Below the pieces are notes generated by a model that did no database searches, was not told the origin of the DNA, and saw nothing but the letters and a program-made list of their open reading frames with translations. From CAZRGV01 sp964599655 (GTDB taxonomy: Bacteria > Planctomycetota > Planctomycetia > Isosphaerales > Isosphaeraceae), in contig CAZRGV010000077.1 of NCBI GenBank assembly GCA_964599655.1, positions 1-29,743 of the forward strand: 29,743 nt of DNA, given 5' to 3'. Positions 14,699 through 23,421 of the stretch are shown one piece after another. The position numbers were made by a program, and so were the translations under genes. Positions within the stretch are counted from its first letter, which is position 1, and each line of letters starts with the position of its first letter.

Positions 14699-15649
14699 AT
14701 GGAACGTTTGTCCCGTTCGCCGCGACGCCGGCGCGGCTTTACCTTGATCGAGCTGCTCGTCGTGATCGCCATTATCGGCGTGTTGATCGCCCTGTTGCTT
14801 CCGGCCGTCCAGGCCGCGCGCGAGGCGGCCCGACGGGCTCAGTGCTCCAATAACCTGAAGCAGATCGGCCTGGCGATGCACAATTACCACGACGCCGTGG
14901 GGGTGTTTCCACCGGGTTACCTCAGCCTGACCGAAGGCAACCAGATCAACGGCGTCGAGCTCGGTCCTGGGTGGGGCTGGGGGACCATGATTCTCAACCA
15001 GCTCGAACAGGGGCCGCTGTTCAACTCGGTCAATTTCGGGCTCCCCATGACCCAGCCGGCCGCGATCACCGTTCGGAGATCGATCCTGTCGGGGTATCTC
15101 TGTCCCAGTTCGGTGGGCGACGGCCCGGTCGTCGTGGCGAACGCGTCGGGCTCGGTCTTGCTCAGCGACCTTTCGCCCGGACAGTACATCGCCTCGGCCG
15201 GCCAGTTCGAGTTGGAGGATTCCCCCGCCAACAACAACGGGATCTTTTTCCGCAACAGCCGGATCGGGCTGCGAGACATTCGAGATGGCTCGAGCCAGAC
15301 CTTGCTGGTGGGGGAGCGGTCGCGAAACCTCGCCGATTCGACCTGGGTCGGGGCGGTCGCCACCGCATCGGTCTGCACCAACCCGACCTGGCGCCTGCGG
15401 TTGTGCGACCCGTCCAACGCGATGGTCCTCGGCCATACGGGTCCCTCCCCCGGCGGCCAGCAATGGGTCGATGTGCCCAACTACAAAGGGGCGGGCCCCG
15501 ATGATTTCTGGAGCCTGCACCCGGGCGGCTGCAACTTCGCGTTCGCCGACGGCTCGGTCCGCTTCGTCAAGGAGACGATCAACCCCCAGATCTTCAGCTA
15601 CCTCTCGACCCGAGCGGGCGGCGAGGTCGTTGGCTCGGACCAGTTTTGA
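14699..15649 (+). CDS. DUF1559 prepilin-like protein
   Basis: A 316-residue protein. The N-terminus is a type IV prepilin/pseudopilin leader: basic RSPRRRRG, then after the G13/F14 processing site FTLIELLVVIAIIGVLIALL, with the conserved glutamate at mature position +5 (E18). LLPAVQAAREAARRAQCSNN and LKQIGLAMHNYHDAVGVFPP follow, the hallmark of DUF1559. The C-terminus carries the H-x9-DG motif (H274 to D284-G285 in HPGGCNFAFADG). These proteins occur in large numbers in planctomycetes and are presumed to be exported by a type II secretion or pseudopilus-like system; their role is unknown. The ATG at 14699 has GGGAGGGG about 9 nt upstream. A hairpin overlaps the stop codon. Confidence 0.93.
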   Translation: MERLSRSPRRRRGFTLIELLVVIAIIGVLIALLLPAVQAAREAARRAQCSNNLKQIGLAMHNYHDAVGVFPPGYLSLTEGNQINGVELGPGWGWGTMILNQLEQGPLFNSVNFGLPMTQPAAITVRRSILSGYLCPSSVGDGPVVVANASGSVLLSDLSPGQYIASAGQFELEDSPANNNGIFFRNSRIGLRDIRDGSSQTLLVGERSRNLADSTWVGAVATASVCTNPTWRLRLCDPSNAMVLGHTGPSPGGQQWVDVPNYKGAGPDDFWSLHPGGCNFAFADGSVRFVKETINPQIFSYLSTRAGGEVVGSDQF

Positions 15650-15670
15650 ACGCGCTCCAACCGCGCGTTC
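15648..15670 (+). terminator. hairpin at the DUF1559 stop codon
   Basis: GAACGCGC-TCCAACC-GCGCGTTC is a perfect 8-bp stem with a 7-nt loop that begins within the TGA stop codon. There is no T-run downstream, so it may stabilise the 3' end or assist Rho-dependent ending. Confidence 0.45.
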
Positions 15671-15697
15671 GTCCCCCGCGTCTGGGCTTGGTGAGAG

Positions 15698-15767
15698 GGC
15701 CCGCCGAGCGTTCCCGCAAGGCGAGCCGCGCCGGCGTCGGGTCCGGCCGATCCGGCGGGAGCGGGCC
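15698..15767. terminator. possible GC-rich bidirectional terminator between convergent genes
   Basis: GGCCCGC (15698-15704) and GCGGGCC (15761-15767) are perfect complements enclosing a GC-rich loop between the convergent DUF1559 and membrane glycosyltransferase genes. No T-tract is present and the loop is long, so support is weak. Confidence 0.25.
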
Positions 15768-15784
15768 TCCTCACGCGCCTCGAT

Positions 15785-17596
15785 TCACTCGAAGAACGGT
15801 GTTTCGGCGGGCTGATCCATGTCGAACAGGAAGATGCTGTCACCAACCCGCGCCACCAGCTTTCGGGTCCGAAGCCAGCTCATATCGTTTTGTGAATACA
15901 AACCGAGAAGTCTCGAGACACTGACGGCGACGTAACGGGTGTAAACGGGAAGATAATGGCCTTCGCTGTCGTAAAGCCGGCGCCGGATGGGCGTCAACGC
16001 CGGGACCTGCATCGAGCGGCTCGGGAATCGAACGGCGAGGACGCCGGGCAGTTCGAGCCGCCGCTCGGTGCTGATGTCCGTGGTGACATCCTTGATGCCG
16101 AGCCGTTGGATGGTCTCGGCCAAGGTGTTGAAGTCCTGTCCCCAGTCGATGTTGGAATCCGCCAGATAGAGCCACCCCCGCGATGGTCCTCCGCCGATTT
16201 CGTTGAAGTAGGAAAGGTAACGGGGATGCGCGCTGAAGGACGCCGCCGCGAAGGCCAGCAAGGCGACCATCGTGAGCGGTCCCCAGACGCGGTCGCGGAG
16301 ACGGCCGGGTTCGAACAGTCGAGCCAGGAACGGGGCCGTCAGCGGATAGGTCAAGATCGCATAGCGCACGCCGATGTTCACCTTGTTGCGGATGAGTGTC
16401 GCCCAGAGCAGCGCGAGGAACGCCAGGGCGATGACATCCCAGGTCGACCTTGGCCGGACCAGCGCGATGGCGAGGACCATGAGACCCAGCAGGCCCAGAG
16501 GCGTTTTGAGTAGGAACGCGACCGGAAAATAGGTCGGCCAGCCTCGGGTTCCAAAGGCCCCGCAGAAGTAGGCTTCGTGTCCCTGACTCTGGTGGCGCAC
16601 CTGCTTGAGGATGCTGAGCAACGACGACGGGACCCGCCAGTCGGAAAGATCGAGCGAACCGATTTGCTGAGGAACCCGGAGAATCGTGATCCGATCGGCC
16701 ATTTCCGAGACGGAGACGGTTTGTAACCCGTCTCCGACCCAGAGCACCAGAAAGGCCACGAGACCGAGGCCGAGACTGGCCAGTCCAGAGCCAAGCAGGC
16801 GGTCGAGCCACGAAGCCGCCTTTGCATTCGACCCGGATTCTCGCGTTTGAATCCAGAGATGAACACCCCCGGCGAGGACGAGAAGCAGTAGCGCCGAATG
16901 CCGCATGGCCCAGGCCAGGCCGATGGCCAGGGCCAGGGTCCACCATCGGTGGGCGGTGGGACGCTCGGCATAACGGGCCATGAGAATCAAGGCGAGCACG
17001 GCCGCCGCCGTGAACGGAATGTCGCTTCCGGCGATCGCCGAGTGAGCCAGGCAATCGGGAACCATCGACAATAGCGCGGCCGCGATCAACCCGGCGACGA
17101 CTCCCGCGCTCCGGGCCGTCGCCCAGAAGACGAGCAAAAGCAGGACCATACCAGAGACAATCGCAAGTGATCGCGCCGGCAGAAGAACATACGGATTCCC
17201 CGACACAACCAGACGTGTCAGTGTATCCTCATCGGGAACCGGGGGAAGCAGGCCGTTCGCCCTGAGCGCCAGGTAGCTGGCGAGTCCGTAGGCGGCATGC
17301 GGCAATCGAGGGGCTCCCAGCTCCCACATGGCGAGGTCGTCGCCGGTCGTCCAGTAGTGGAGCAGGTGGGTGAGGTGGGTGGTTTCGTCGGAGGTGATCG
17401 AGTCGGACCGGGCTAACGGCCAGCATCGAGCCGCGAAGACTCCGAGAATCAGTGAGAGGCCGAGTCCGGCGAGCAGGAGGCGAACCTTCGAACGGCCCGG
17501 AGAGGTGGGCCAGGCGATCGGTTCGGGCTGGGTGTGTCTCCGCGGGGGACGAAGGCGAGGCGATGACGAGGACGCGGGCAGGGTCGGGATGCTCAT
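15785..17596 (-). CDS. GT39/PMT-like integral membrane glycosyltransferase
   Basis: A 603-residue protein with about ten or more transmembrane stretches. It has a proline-rich cytoplasmic N-terminus, a first segment VRLLLAGLGLSLILGVFAAR, then SDSITSDETTHLTHLLHYW, where the acidic DE pair matches the first-loop acidic motif of PMT/ArnT-type enzymes. A C-terminal luminal-type region has YLADSNIDWGQDFNTLAETI, common in bacterial relatives. Such enzymes move sugars from polyprenyl-phosphate donors to protein or lipid outside the membrane; donor and acceptor are unknown. The ATG at 17596 has GGAGG upstream; longer starts lack one. It follows the PPIase gene by 186 bp on the same strand. Confidence 0.75.
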   Translation of the reverse strand: MSIPTLPASSSSPRLRPPRRHTQPEPIAWPTSPGRSKVRLLLAGLGLSLILGVFAARCWPLARSDSITSDETTHLTHLLHYWTTGDDLAMWELGAPRLPHAAYGLASYLALRANGLLPPVPDEDTLTRLVVSGNPYVLLPARSLAIVSGMVLLLLVFWATARSAGVVAGLIAAALLSMVPDCLAHSAIAGSDIPFTAAAVLALILMARYAERPTAHRWWTLALAIGLAWAMRHSALLLLVLAGGVHLWIQTRESGSNAKAASWLDRLLGSGLASLGLGLVAFLVLWVGDGLQTVSVSEMADRITILRVPQQIGSLDLSDWRVPSSLLSILKQVRHQSQGHEAYFCGAFGTRGWPTYFPVAFLLKTPLGLLGLMVLAIALVRPRSTWDVIALAFLALLWATLIRNKVNIGVRYAILTYPLTAPFLARLFEPGRLRDRVWGPLTMVALLAFAAASFSAHPRYLSYFNEIGGGPSRGWLYLADSNIDWGQDFNTLAETIQRLGIKDVTTDISTERRLELPGVLAVRFPSRSMQVPALTPIRRRLYDSEGHYLPVYTRYVAVSVSRLLGLYSQNDMSWLRTRKLVARVGDSIFLFDMDQPAETPFFE

Positions 17597-17782
17597 CGGT
17601 GTCCTCCGTGACGTACCGATTGCGTGCGACGGGGGAAACCCCGCGCGACACGACGGGTTGCCGCCCGGATCATAGCGGCGAACCGGCAAGTCCGGCAAGA
17701 CGACTCGACGAGCCTGAACTCTTGAGGCCCAAACGGGGAGGTTCGCGTGGTCCCTCGTTCGAGGTTGGACGTTCTGGATCGA

Positions 17783-19342
17783 TCAGTCGCTGGCGATGGC
17801 GTCACGCACCTGCTTTGGCTCGCTCTCGGTTCCCTCGAAGAGGGGCGAGCTGATCGAGGTCCGCCGTCTCAGGTCGGAGAGGAAGACCTCCATCTCGCGT
17901 TCGTACTTGGCCTGGAAGAGGGCGTCGGCGATCTGTCGTTGAACCTCCTCGAAGGGGGCGGGGCCCGGTGGTCGAACCTCCTCCAACCGGACGATATAGA
18001 AGCCCTCGGGGACTTCGAGGAGCGGGCTCATCTGTCTGGGAGCGAGGTTCGCCAGGGCCTGGTTCACCGCGGCGACCCGGAAACTTCCGGGGCTGGTTTG
18101 CCAGAGCCCCCCGTCACTCGCCTTCGGGCCCTGGCTGACCTCGCGAGCGACCTTGGCGAAATCCTCGCCGCGACCCAGACGTTCGAGGACCGCCTCTGCC
18201 TTGCCGCGGACCGTGTCGCGGTCGTTCTTGGCGTCCACGGCGAGGAAGATCTCGCGCCAGGTCATCTGAGCCGGCCGGTCGAAGCGGTGAAGGTTTTGCC
18301 GGTAATAGGTCCAAAGCTCGGGCAAACCCGGGGGGCTGAGCTTCGACATCATCTTCAATCCAAAGTATTCCCGGGTGATCGTATCCGCCTTGAAGAAATC
18401 CTTGGCATCCTCCAGCGACTCTCCCCGGTCGGCCATGGCGGTCTTGAGCTCGAACTCGTTCTTCACCTGGTAACGGCGGAGCAACGGTGGTAGTCCTTTC
18501 TCTAGCCACGCCTTATTAATATATTCTTGAAACATTTCCCATTGTTTGGGTTTCTTGAGCTCGCGGCGGGCGGCCTCGACGACCACGGCTCGGTCGATGA
18601 GGTATTCGAGGGCCTCGCGGGCCCTCTGGTTCTTCTGCTGGCGGCTGAGCTGGTCGAAGCCGGTCCCGTCCTTGAGCTGCTGGCGAAGCGCCATTTTCAG
18701 TTCGTGGAGGGTGATGACCGTGTCGCCGACCTTGGCGGCGATCAGGGTCGCGGGCTCTCCCGGGTTGGGATCGAAGATCGACAGATTGTCGGATTTTGGT
18801 TCCTCGTGGCTGACCGTCCGGACGGCGGGATCCACGGGGGGCGGCTCCGAGGAAATCGGCTCGGGGGGCGGCTCCGAGGGCTCCGGTTCGGCGGGCGGTG
18901 CCTGGGCGTCCTCGGGATTCGACGCGGGAACGACCGCGTCCGTCGGCGGCGCGATGTCCGGCGGCGCGATGTCCGGCACCTCGGCCGAGGCTGGGGGTTC
19001 CGTCGCGACGGCTGGGGGATCTCCGGGCAAGGGGCCCGCGGGAACCCGCGTCGCGATCGCGGGTTTCTCGGCGGTTGGAGTCGCGGCGTCCGCCGGTGTG
19101 GTCACCGACGGCGGGGCGGACGCGACTTGCGGGGGCGTGTTGGGGTTCTCGCCGCCAGGAACCCCGGGAGCGCGGCCGGTGACCGGGCGCTTCAGGCCCC
19201 CGTTGATGGTCTGGAAGAGCGACGGCAACGTCCCGACATTCGCCGGGGGCAAGGGCCGTTCTCGCTCGGGAAGCACCGGGCGTGCCTGGGCACAGCCGGC
19301 GAGGGCGATCACGAGTAGTCCGGACGCGACACGACGGTTCAT
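17783..19342 (-). CDS. lipoprotein peptidyl-prolyl cis-trans isomerase (parvulin/SurA-like)
   Basis: A 519-residue protein. MNRRVASGLLVIALAGCAQA is a lipoprotein signal with lipobox L14-A-G-C17. A long Pro/Ala/Glu-rich linker (about 30-190) includes repeated EPPP and DIAPP units. A SurA-like helical part follows (AAKVGDTVITLHELKMALRQ onward, about 195-330), then a parvulin domain (about 358-450) with MTWREIFLAV, GEDFAKVAREVSQGPKASDG, GGLWQTSPGSF and VPEGFYIVRLEEV. It should be membrane-anchored outside the cytoplasm and help fold exported proteins. The ATG at 19342 has GAGGTG upstream, and the lipobox confirms the start. It lies downstream of mfd on the same strand with a 228-bp gap, so shared transcription is uncertain. 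Confidence 0.88.
   Translation of the reverse strand: MNRRVASGLLVIALAGCAQARPVLPERERPLPPANVGTLPSLFQTINGGLKRPVTGRAPGVPGGENPNTPPQVASAPPSVTTPADAATPTAEKPAIATRVPAGPLPGDPPAVATEPPASAEVPDIAPPDIAPPTDAVVPASNPEDAQAPPAEPEPSEPPPEPISSEPPPVDPAVRTVSHEEPKSDNLSIFDPNPGEPATLIAAKVGDTVITLHELKMALRQQLKDGTGFDQLSRQQKNQRAREALEYLIDRAVVVEAARRELKKPKQWEMFQEYINKAWLEKGLPPLLRRYQVKNEFELKTAMADRGESLEDAKDFFKADTITREYFGLKMMSKLSPPGLPELWTYYRQNLHRFDRPAQMTWREIFLAVDAKNDRDTVRGKAEAVLERLGRGEDFAKVAREVSQGPKASDGGLWQTSPGSFRVAAVNQALANLAPRQMSPLLEVPEGFYIVRLEEVRPPGPAPFEEVQRQIADALFQAKYEREMEVFLSDLRRRTSISSPLFEGTESEPKQVRDAIASD
18836..18879. repeat. 17-bp direct repeat in the PPIase linker
   Basis: GGGGGGCGGCTCCGAGG occurs at 18836-18852 and again at 18863-18879 (27-bp period). 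It encodes the repeated SEPPP units of the proline-rich linker. Confidence 0.85.
18945..18974. repeat. perfect 15-bp tandem duplication in the PPIase linker
   Basis: GGCGGCGCGATGTCC is present twice head to tail (18945-18959, 18960-18974), encoding two copies of DIAPP. It keeps frame, so the linker length can vary by units of five residues. Confidence 0.9.
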
Positions 19343-19520
19343 TGGCACCTCTGGCCTGGCCTGCGGACGTCTCCCGGTCCGGCGAGGTAGCTGGCGCGGC
19401 GGTGAGGTGGCCGTGGGAGACGTGACGTACCCACGAGACGATTCCAAGACGGGAGCCGGCAACGCTCGTCTCAGAACATTCAAAGATGAGGGTTTAACAC
19501 CTTTGAGGAGCGTGGCGATA

Positions 19521-19550
19521 CCGGGTCCGGTCGGACCGGGTCCGACGGGT
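19521..19550 (-). terminator. GC-rich repeat/hairpin after mfd
   Basis: About 20 bp past the mfd stop codon, CCGGGTCCG occurs twice around GGTCCG-GT-CGGACC, which can fold back. There is no U-tract. It could end the mfd transcript, but the stem is short. Confidence 0.3.
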
Positions 19551-19570
19551 CGCGACACCCTACACCCGAC

Positions 19571-22500
19571 TCAAGGAACCTGCAAGAGCGCTTTGACCAC
19601 GCCGGCCACGAGCGAACCGTGCGGCCAACGGTCTTCCATGGGGACGTACGCCGTTTTCTCGTCGACGATCCGCACTTGCCCCGGGTGACGACGGGCGAGC
19701 TCCTGAATCCGCGTCGCGGATTTGTAGGTCAGGACGACATACTCGTCTTCGACGTGAATGCGGCTCAACTGCCAGCGCTCGGCGAGGATGCGAAGCTCGG
19801 CCTCGGCCAGCAGGTTCTCGGCCGGAGGCGGAAGCGGACCGAACCGATCCACCAGTTCCTGTCGAAAATCGGCCAGCCGTTCGAGGCTTCGAATCCGGCC
19901 GAGTCGTCGGTAAAGCTCGACCTTGAGCTTCGGGCCCAGCACGTAATCCTTGGGAAGATACGCGCGCCAGGAAAGCTCGATGGAGCAGTCAAAGATGGCC
20001 TTCGCCGGCTGGTTGGTCAAAGCCCGGACGGCCGATTCCAGCAGCGAGCAGTAGAGTTCGTAGCCGACCGCCTCGATGTGACCCGACTGCTCGGCCCCCA
20101 GGATATTGCCGGCCCCCCGGATTTCGAGGTCGCGCAGCGCGATCTTGAACCCGGCGCCCAGCTCGGTGAACTCCTCGATGGCCTTGAGCCGTCGGACCGC
20201 GTTGGGCGTGACTGGCTTGTCCGATTCGAGCAGCAAGTGAGCATAGGCGCGATGCTTGTAGCGACCGACGCGGCCTCGCAACTGGTGCAGGTCGGCCAGG
20301 CCGTACCGGTCGGCCTCGTGAATGAAGATCGTGTTGACATTCGGGATGTCGAGGCCGCTTTCGATGATCGTTGTGGCCACGAGAATGTCGGCCTGATGCC
20401 GCACGAACTGGAGCATCGCGCGCTCGAGCTGTTCGCCCGGCATTTGCCCGTGGGCGATCAGGATGCGGGCCTCGGGAACCAGGGCTTGCAGGCGGTCGGC
20501 CACCGACTGGATGTCGTACACGCGGTTGTGGACGAAGTAGACCTGGCCGTCGCGGTTAAGCTCGCGGTGGATGGCCCGTTTGACCGTTTCGTCATCCCAG
20601 CGCGAGATGCGGGTTTCGATGGCCTTGCGGTCGGGAGGCGGTGTTTCGAGGTTCGAGATGTCACGGATGCCGAGCAGGCTCATGTGGAGCGTTCGGGGGA
20701 TTGGCGTGGCCGTGAGGGTCAGCACATCGACCGTCGCGCGGAGGCTTTTGAGCCACTCCTTGTCCTCGACCCCGAAGCGCTGTTCCTCGTCGATGATGAC
20801 GAGACCCAGGTCTTTGAAACTCACGTCCTTCTGGACGATGCGGTGGGTTCCGATCAGGATGTCGACCTGGCCGTCGGCGGTTCGCTTGAGAACCTCCCGG
20901 ATCTCGCTTTTGGGACGGAATCGGTTGATGACTTCGATGGTGAACGGGAACTCGGCCATCCGCTTCGTGAAGGTGCGGTGGTGCTGCTCGGCGAGGACCG
21001 TCGTCGGCACGAGGACGGCGACCTGCTTGCCGGCGTCGACGGCCTTGAAGGCGGCTCGCATGGCCACTTCGGTCTTGCCGTAGCCGACGTCGCCGCAAAT
21101 GAGACGGTCCATCGGCTTGGGCTGGGCCATGTCGGCCTTGATCGCCTCAATGGCCGAAAGCTGGTCGGGCGTTTCCTGGTAGGGGAAGGCCGCCTCGAAC
21201 TCGGTCATCCAGTGACTATCCTCGGCGGGATAGGCGATCCCTGGCTGGCTGGCCCGCCTGGCCTGGATGTCGATCAGCTCGGCGGCGAGGTCGATGACGG
21301 CCTCGGCCACGCGACGCTTTCGCTTTTCCCAGACCGACGAGCCGATCTTCGAAAGGGGAGGGTTGACCTTGCCGCCGCCGACGTACTTCTGAACGAGGTC
21401 GACCTTGGCGATCGGGACGTAGAGCCGGGTCCCCTCGGCGAACTCGAGGACGAGCTGTTCCTCGGCGTGCTCGGCCGACTTGTCGACGAGCTGAAGCCCC
21501 CGGTAGATGGCGATCCCATGGCTGACGTGAACAACAAGGTCTCCTTCCCGGAGGTCGAGGAAGCTGTCGATGGCGCGGCTTTCGTAGCGCCTCCGGGTGG
21601 TGGGGCGTCGGATATCGGTGCGGTCGAAGAGCTCGTTGTCGCTGATGACCAGGGTTCCGGCGTCGATCATCCGGAATCCGGAGCGGATTCGGCCGACCGT
21701 CAATTCGAGACGGCCGCTGCGGGCCATGGCGGTCTCGGCGAAGACCTCTCGCAGTCGTTCGACCTCGCCCGCGTTGTGGCAGGCGATGAGCACGCGATCG
21801 CCGCTGGAGGCGCTGTCGAGCTCGGCCTTGACCTTGTTCAGCTCGCCCGAGAAGTGCTCGACCGACTCGATTCGGAGGTGGCAGGAGGTTTCCAGAGAAT
21901 CCGCCGCGAGCGTGGCGAGCGTGACCGAGGGGAGTTTCAGGAGGCGCTGAAAAGTCGCGTCCACCGGGTAGAGACCACGGGTCTCCTCGATGCGAGCGAA
22001 GTAGTGCCGACCTTCCTCGCGAAGGTCGTTCGGCTCGACCAGAGCGACCCAGACGCCTTCGGGCAGGAACTCGGTGACGTGGCCGAAGTCGTCGAGGTGA
22101 TCGGCGTCGAGCGGGGGCAGGGCTGTGATCGTGACCGACGGCCAGCGGTCCTGTGAGCGCTGGGTTTCGGGATCGAACGGGCGGATCGACTCGACGTCGT
22201 CGCCGAAGAATTCGATGCGGACTGGCTCGGACGAGTCGGGCGGGAAAAGGTCGAGAATGCCGCCCCGGAGGCTGAACTCGCCCGCCACCTCAACGACCTC
22301 GACGCGGCTCATCCCCTGGGTCACGAGCCAATCGGCCAGCGCCTCGACCGGGACCACGTCGCCCACGCTGATGATCTTCGACGTGCGAGCCAGGGTTTCC
22401 GGTTTCGGCACCGGTTGGACGAGGGCCTGGATCGGGGCCACGACGAAGCGAGGGGGGGCCTCGCCCCGAAGTCGCTTGGCGACCCGGACACGGCGACCGA

Positions 22501-22831
22501 AGACCTCGTCCTCGGGGCCCGCGTCTCGGGGCAGCCGTTCCCAGGCGGGAAGAATCTCGGGACGAATCCCCGCGAAGTTCGCCACGTCGTCGGCGAAGTC
22601 GTCCACGTCGCCAACGTGGGCCAGCACGATCAGCAGCGTTCTGGGTGCGTGCAATCCCAATCCGGCCGCGGCCAGAGGCGCGGCTGAACCCCAGGCGCCA
22701 TCGATGGTTGCGCTTCGACCATTTTTCAGGGCCGCCAGAACCTCTGGAAACCCCGGAGCCCGCTGAACCAGCCGGGTCAGGTCCTTGAGCTCGCGGACAG
22801 CGGCGACCGTCGTCGTCGAGGGGTTCGCCAT
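19571..22831 (-). CDS. mfd: transcription-repair coupling factor Mfd
   Basis: A 1086-residue protein, close to the usual length of Mfd. It removes RNA polymerase stalled at DNA damage and recruits UvrA. The N-terminal UvrB-like region includes DWLVTQGMSRVEVVEVAGEF and SLRGGILDLFPP. A CarD-like RNA-polymerase interaction module has GDLVVHVSHGIAIYRGLQ (around residue 430). The RecG-like translocase has ICGDVGYGKTEVAMRAA (Walker A, about 577-590), IIDEEQRFGV (DEEQ box), LTLTATPIPRTLHMSL and VATTIIESGLDIPNVNTIFI, HQLRGRVGR (motif VI). The C-terminal domain ends after a TRCF-like region. The ATG at 22831 has GGAGG 10 nt upstream. No frame damage is seen. Confidence 0.97.
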   Translation of the reverse strand: MANPSTTTVAAVRELKDLTRLVQRAPGFPEVLAALKNGRSATIDGAWGSAAPLAAAGLGLHAPRTLLIVLAHVGDVDDFADDVANFAGIRPEILPAWERLPRDAGPEDEVFGRRVRVAKRLRGEAPPRFVVAPIQALVQPVPKPETLARTSKIISVGDVVPVEALADWLVTQGMSRVEVVEVAGEFSLRGGILDLFPPDSSEPVRIEFFGDDVESIRPFDPETQRSQDRWPSVTITALPPLDADHLDDFGHVTEFLPEGVWVALVEPNDLREEGRHYFARIEETRGLYPVDATFQRLLKLPSVTLATLAADSLETSCHLRIESVEHFSGELNKVKAELDSASSGDRVLIACHNAGEVERLREVFAETAMARSGRLELTVGRIRSGFRMIDAGTLVISDNELFDRTDIRRPTTRRRYESRAIDSFLDLREGDLVVHVSHGIAIYRGLQLVDKSAEHAEEQLVLEFAEGTRLYVPIAKVDLVQKYVGGGKVNPPLSKIGSSVWEKRKRRVAEAVIDLAAELIDIQARRASQPGIAYPAEDSHWMTEFEAAFPYQETPDQLSAIEAIKADMAQPKPMDRLICGDVGYGKTEVAMRAAFKAVDAGKQVAVLVPTTVLAEQHHRTFTKRMAEFPFTIEVINRFRPKSEIREVLKRTADGQVDILIGTHRIVQKDVSFKDLGLVIIDEEQRFGVEDKEWLKSLRATVDVLTLTATPIPRTLHMSLLGIRDISNLETPPPDRKAIETRISRWDDETVKRAIHRELNRDGQVYFVHNRVYDIQSVADRLQALVPEARILIAHGQMPGEQLERAMLQFVRHQADILVATTIIESGLDIPNVNTIFIHEADRYGLADLHQLRGRVGRYKHRAYAHLLLESDKPVTPNAVRRLKAIEEFTELGAGFKIALRDLEIRGAGNILGAEQSGHIEAVGYELYCSLLESAVRALTNQPAKAIFDCSIELSWRAYLPKDYVLGPKLKVELYRRLGRIRSLERLADFRQELVDRFGPLPPPAENLLAEAELRILAERWQLSRIHVEDEYVVLTYKSATRIQELARRHPGQVRIVDEKTAYVPMEDRWPHGSLVAGVVKALLQVP

Positions 22832-22931
22832 CAGAGCCGCACCTCCGCGACGGTTACTCGGCGGTCGCGCGCTTCGGGAGTCGGGCATTCCGTCGTCCTC
22901 AAACCCTGACAGGGGAACCGTTTACGGACGC

Positions 22932-23142
22932 GTTCGTTGCTCCGCCGGGTTCGTTTCGTCGCTGGCGAGAGCTCGGCCCTGGGTTCGTTTTGTCGAGCGT
23001 AACATCGGAGTCTCGGTTCGTTTCGTAAGGGCTCTGGCCGGGAATTCTGTTGCCAGTGATCATGGCGTAACGTCTTGGAAAGAAAGGAGATGCGCGCGCT
23101 TCGTGCCCGGAGGCTTGCCTTGGGTTTCGGGGTGAGTTCGTT
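22932..23142. repeat. spaced GTTCGTT repeats upstream of mfd
   Basis: The roughly 590 bp between the mfd start (22831) and the next gene's stop (23422) holds no convincing gene. GTTCGTT occurs at 22932, 22949, 22983, 23016 and 23136. The three central copies extend to GGTTCGTTT(C/T)GT and are 34 and 33 bp apart; the first copy is 17 bp before the second. On the mfd transcript strand the unit reads ACGAAACGAACC. Regular spacing suggests protein-binding sites or a decayed repeat. Confidence 0.55.
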
Positions 23143-23421
23143 CGGTCGGGCCGACGCTTGCGGGGCCATGGTTCGGTCGATTCCAGGAGGCGAACGTGGG
23201 ATGCGTTTCAAGGCTCGCGAAGGAGCCGTCGGCGGAGGCACGCGCCTCGCGGAGCCCTGAGTGCGGAACAGCATCCAGGAGGACCGAAACAGACGGCTCT
23301 GCGGACTGGCTCACGTGTCTCCACACGAGATCAACGAGGTTGGAGCGGTTACGATTCGGAGGAATCCTGACAAAAGGGCTTTGAGATTCGGGGCGTCGCC
23401 GGAAGGATCACGAGGGGAATT

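Noticed and set aside
19619..22156. 845-codon open frame on the plus strand opposite mfd
   Set aside because: mfd on the minus strand has all expected motifs over this stretch. The antisense frame is a high-GC artefact without domains.
23075..23260. Short TTG-initiated frame in the gene-free region upstream of mfd
   Set aside because: It is close to AAAGGAG but has weak composition and no recognisable feature. Not enough to call a gene.
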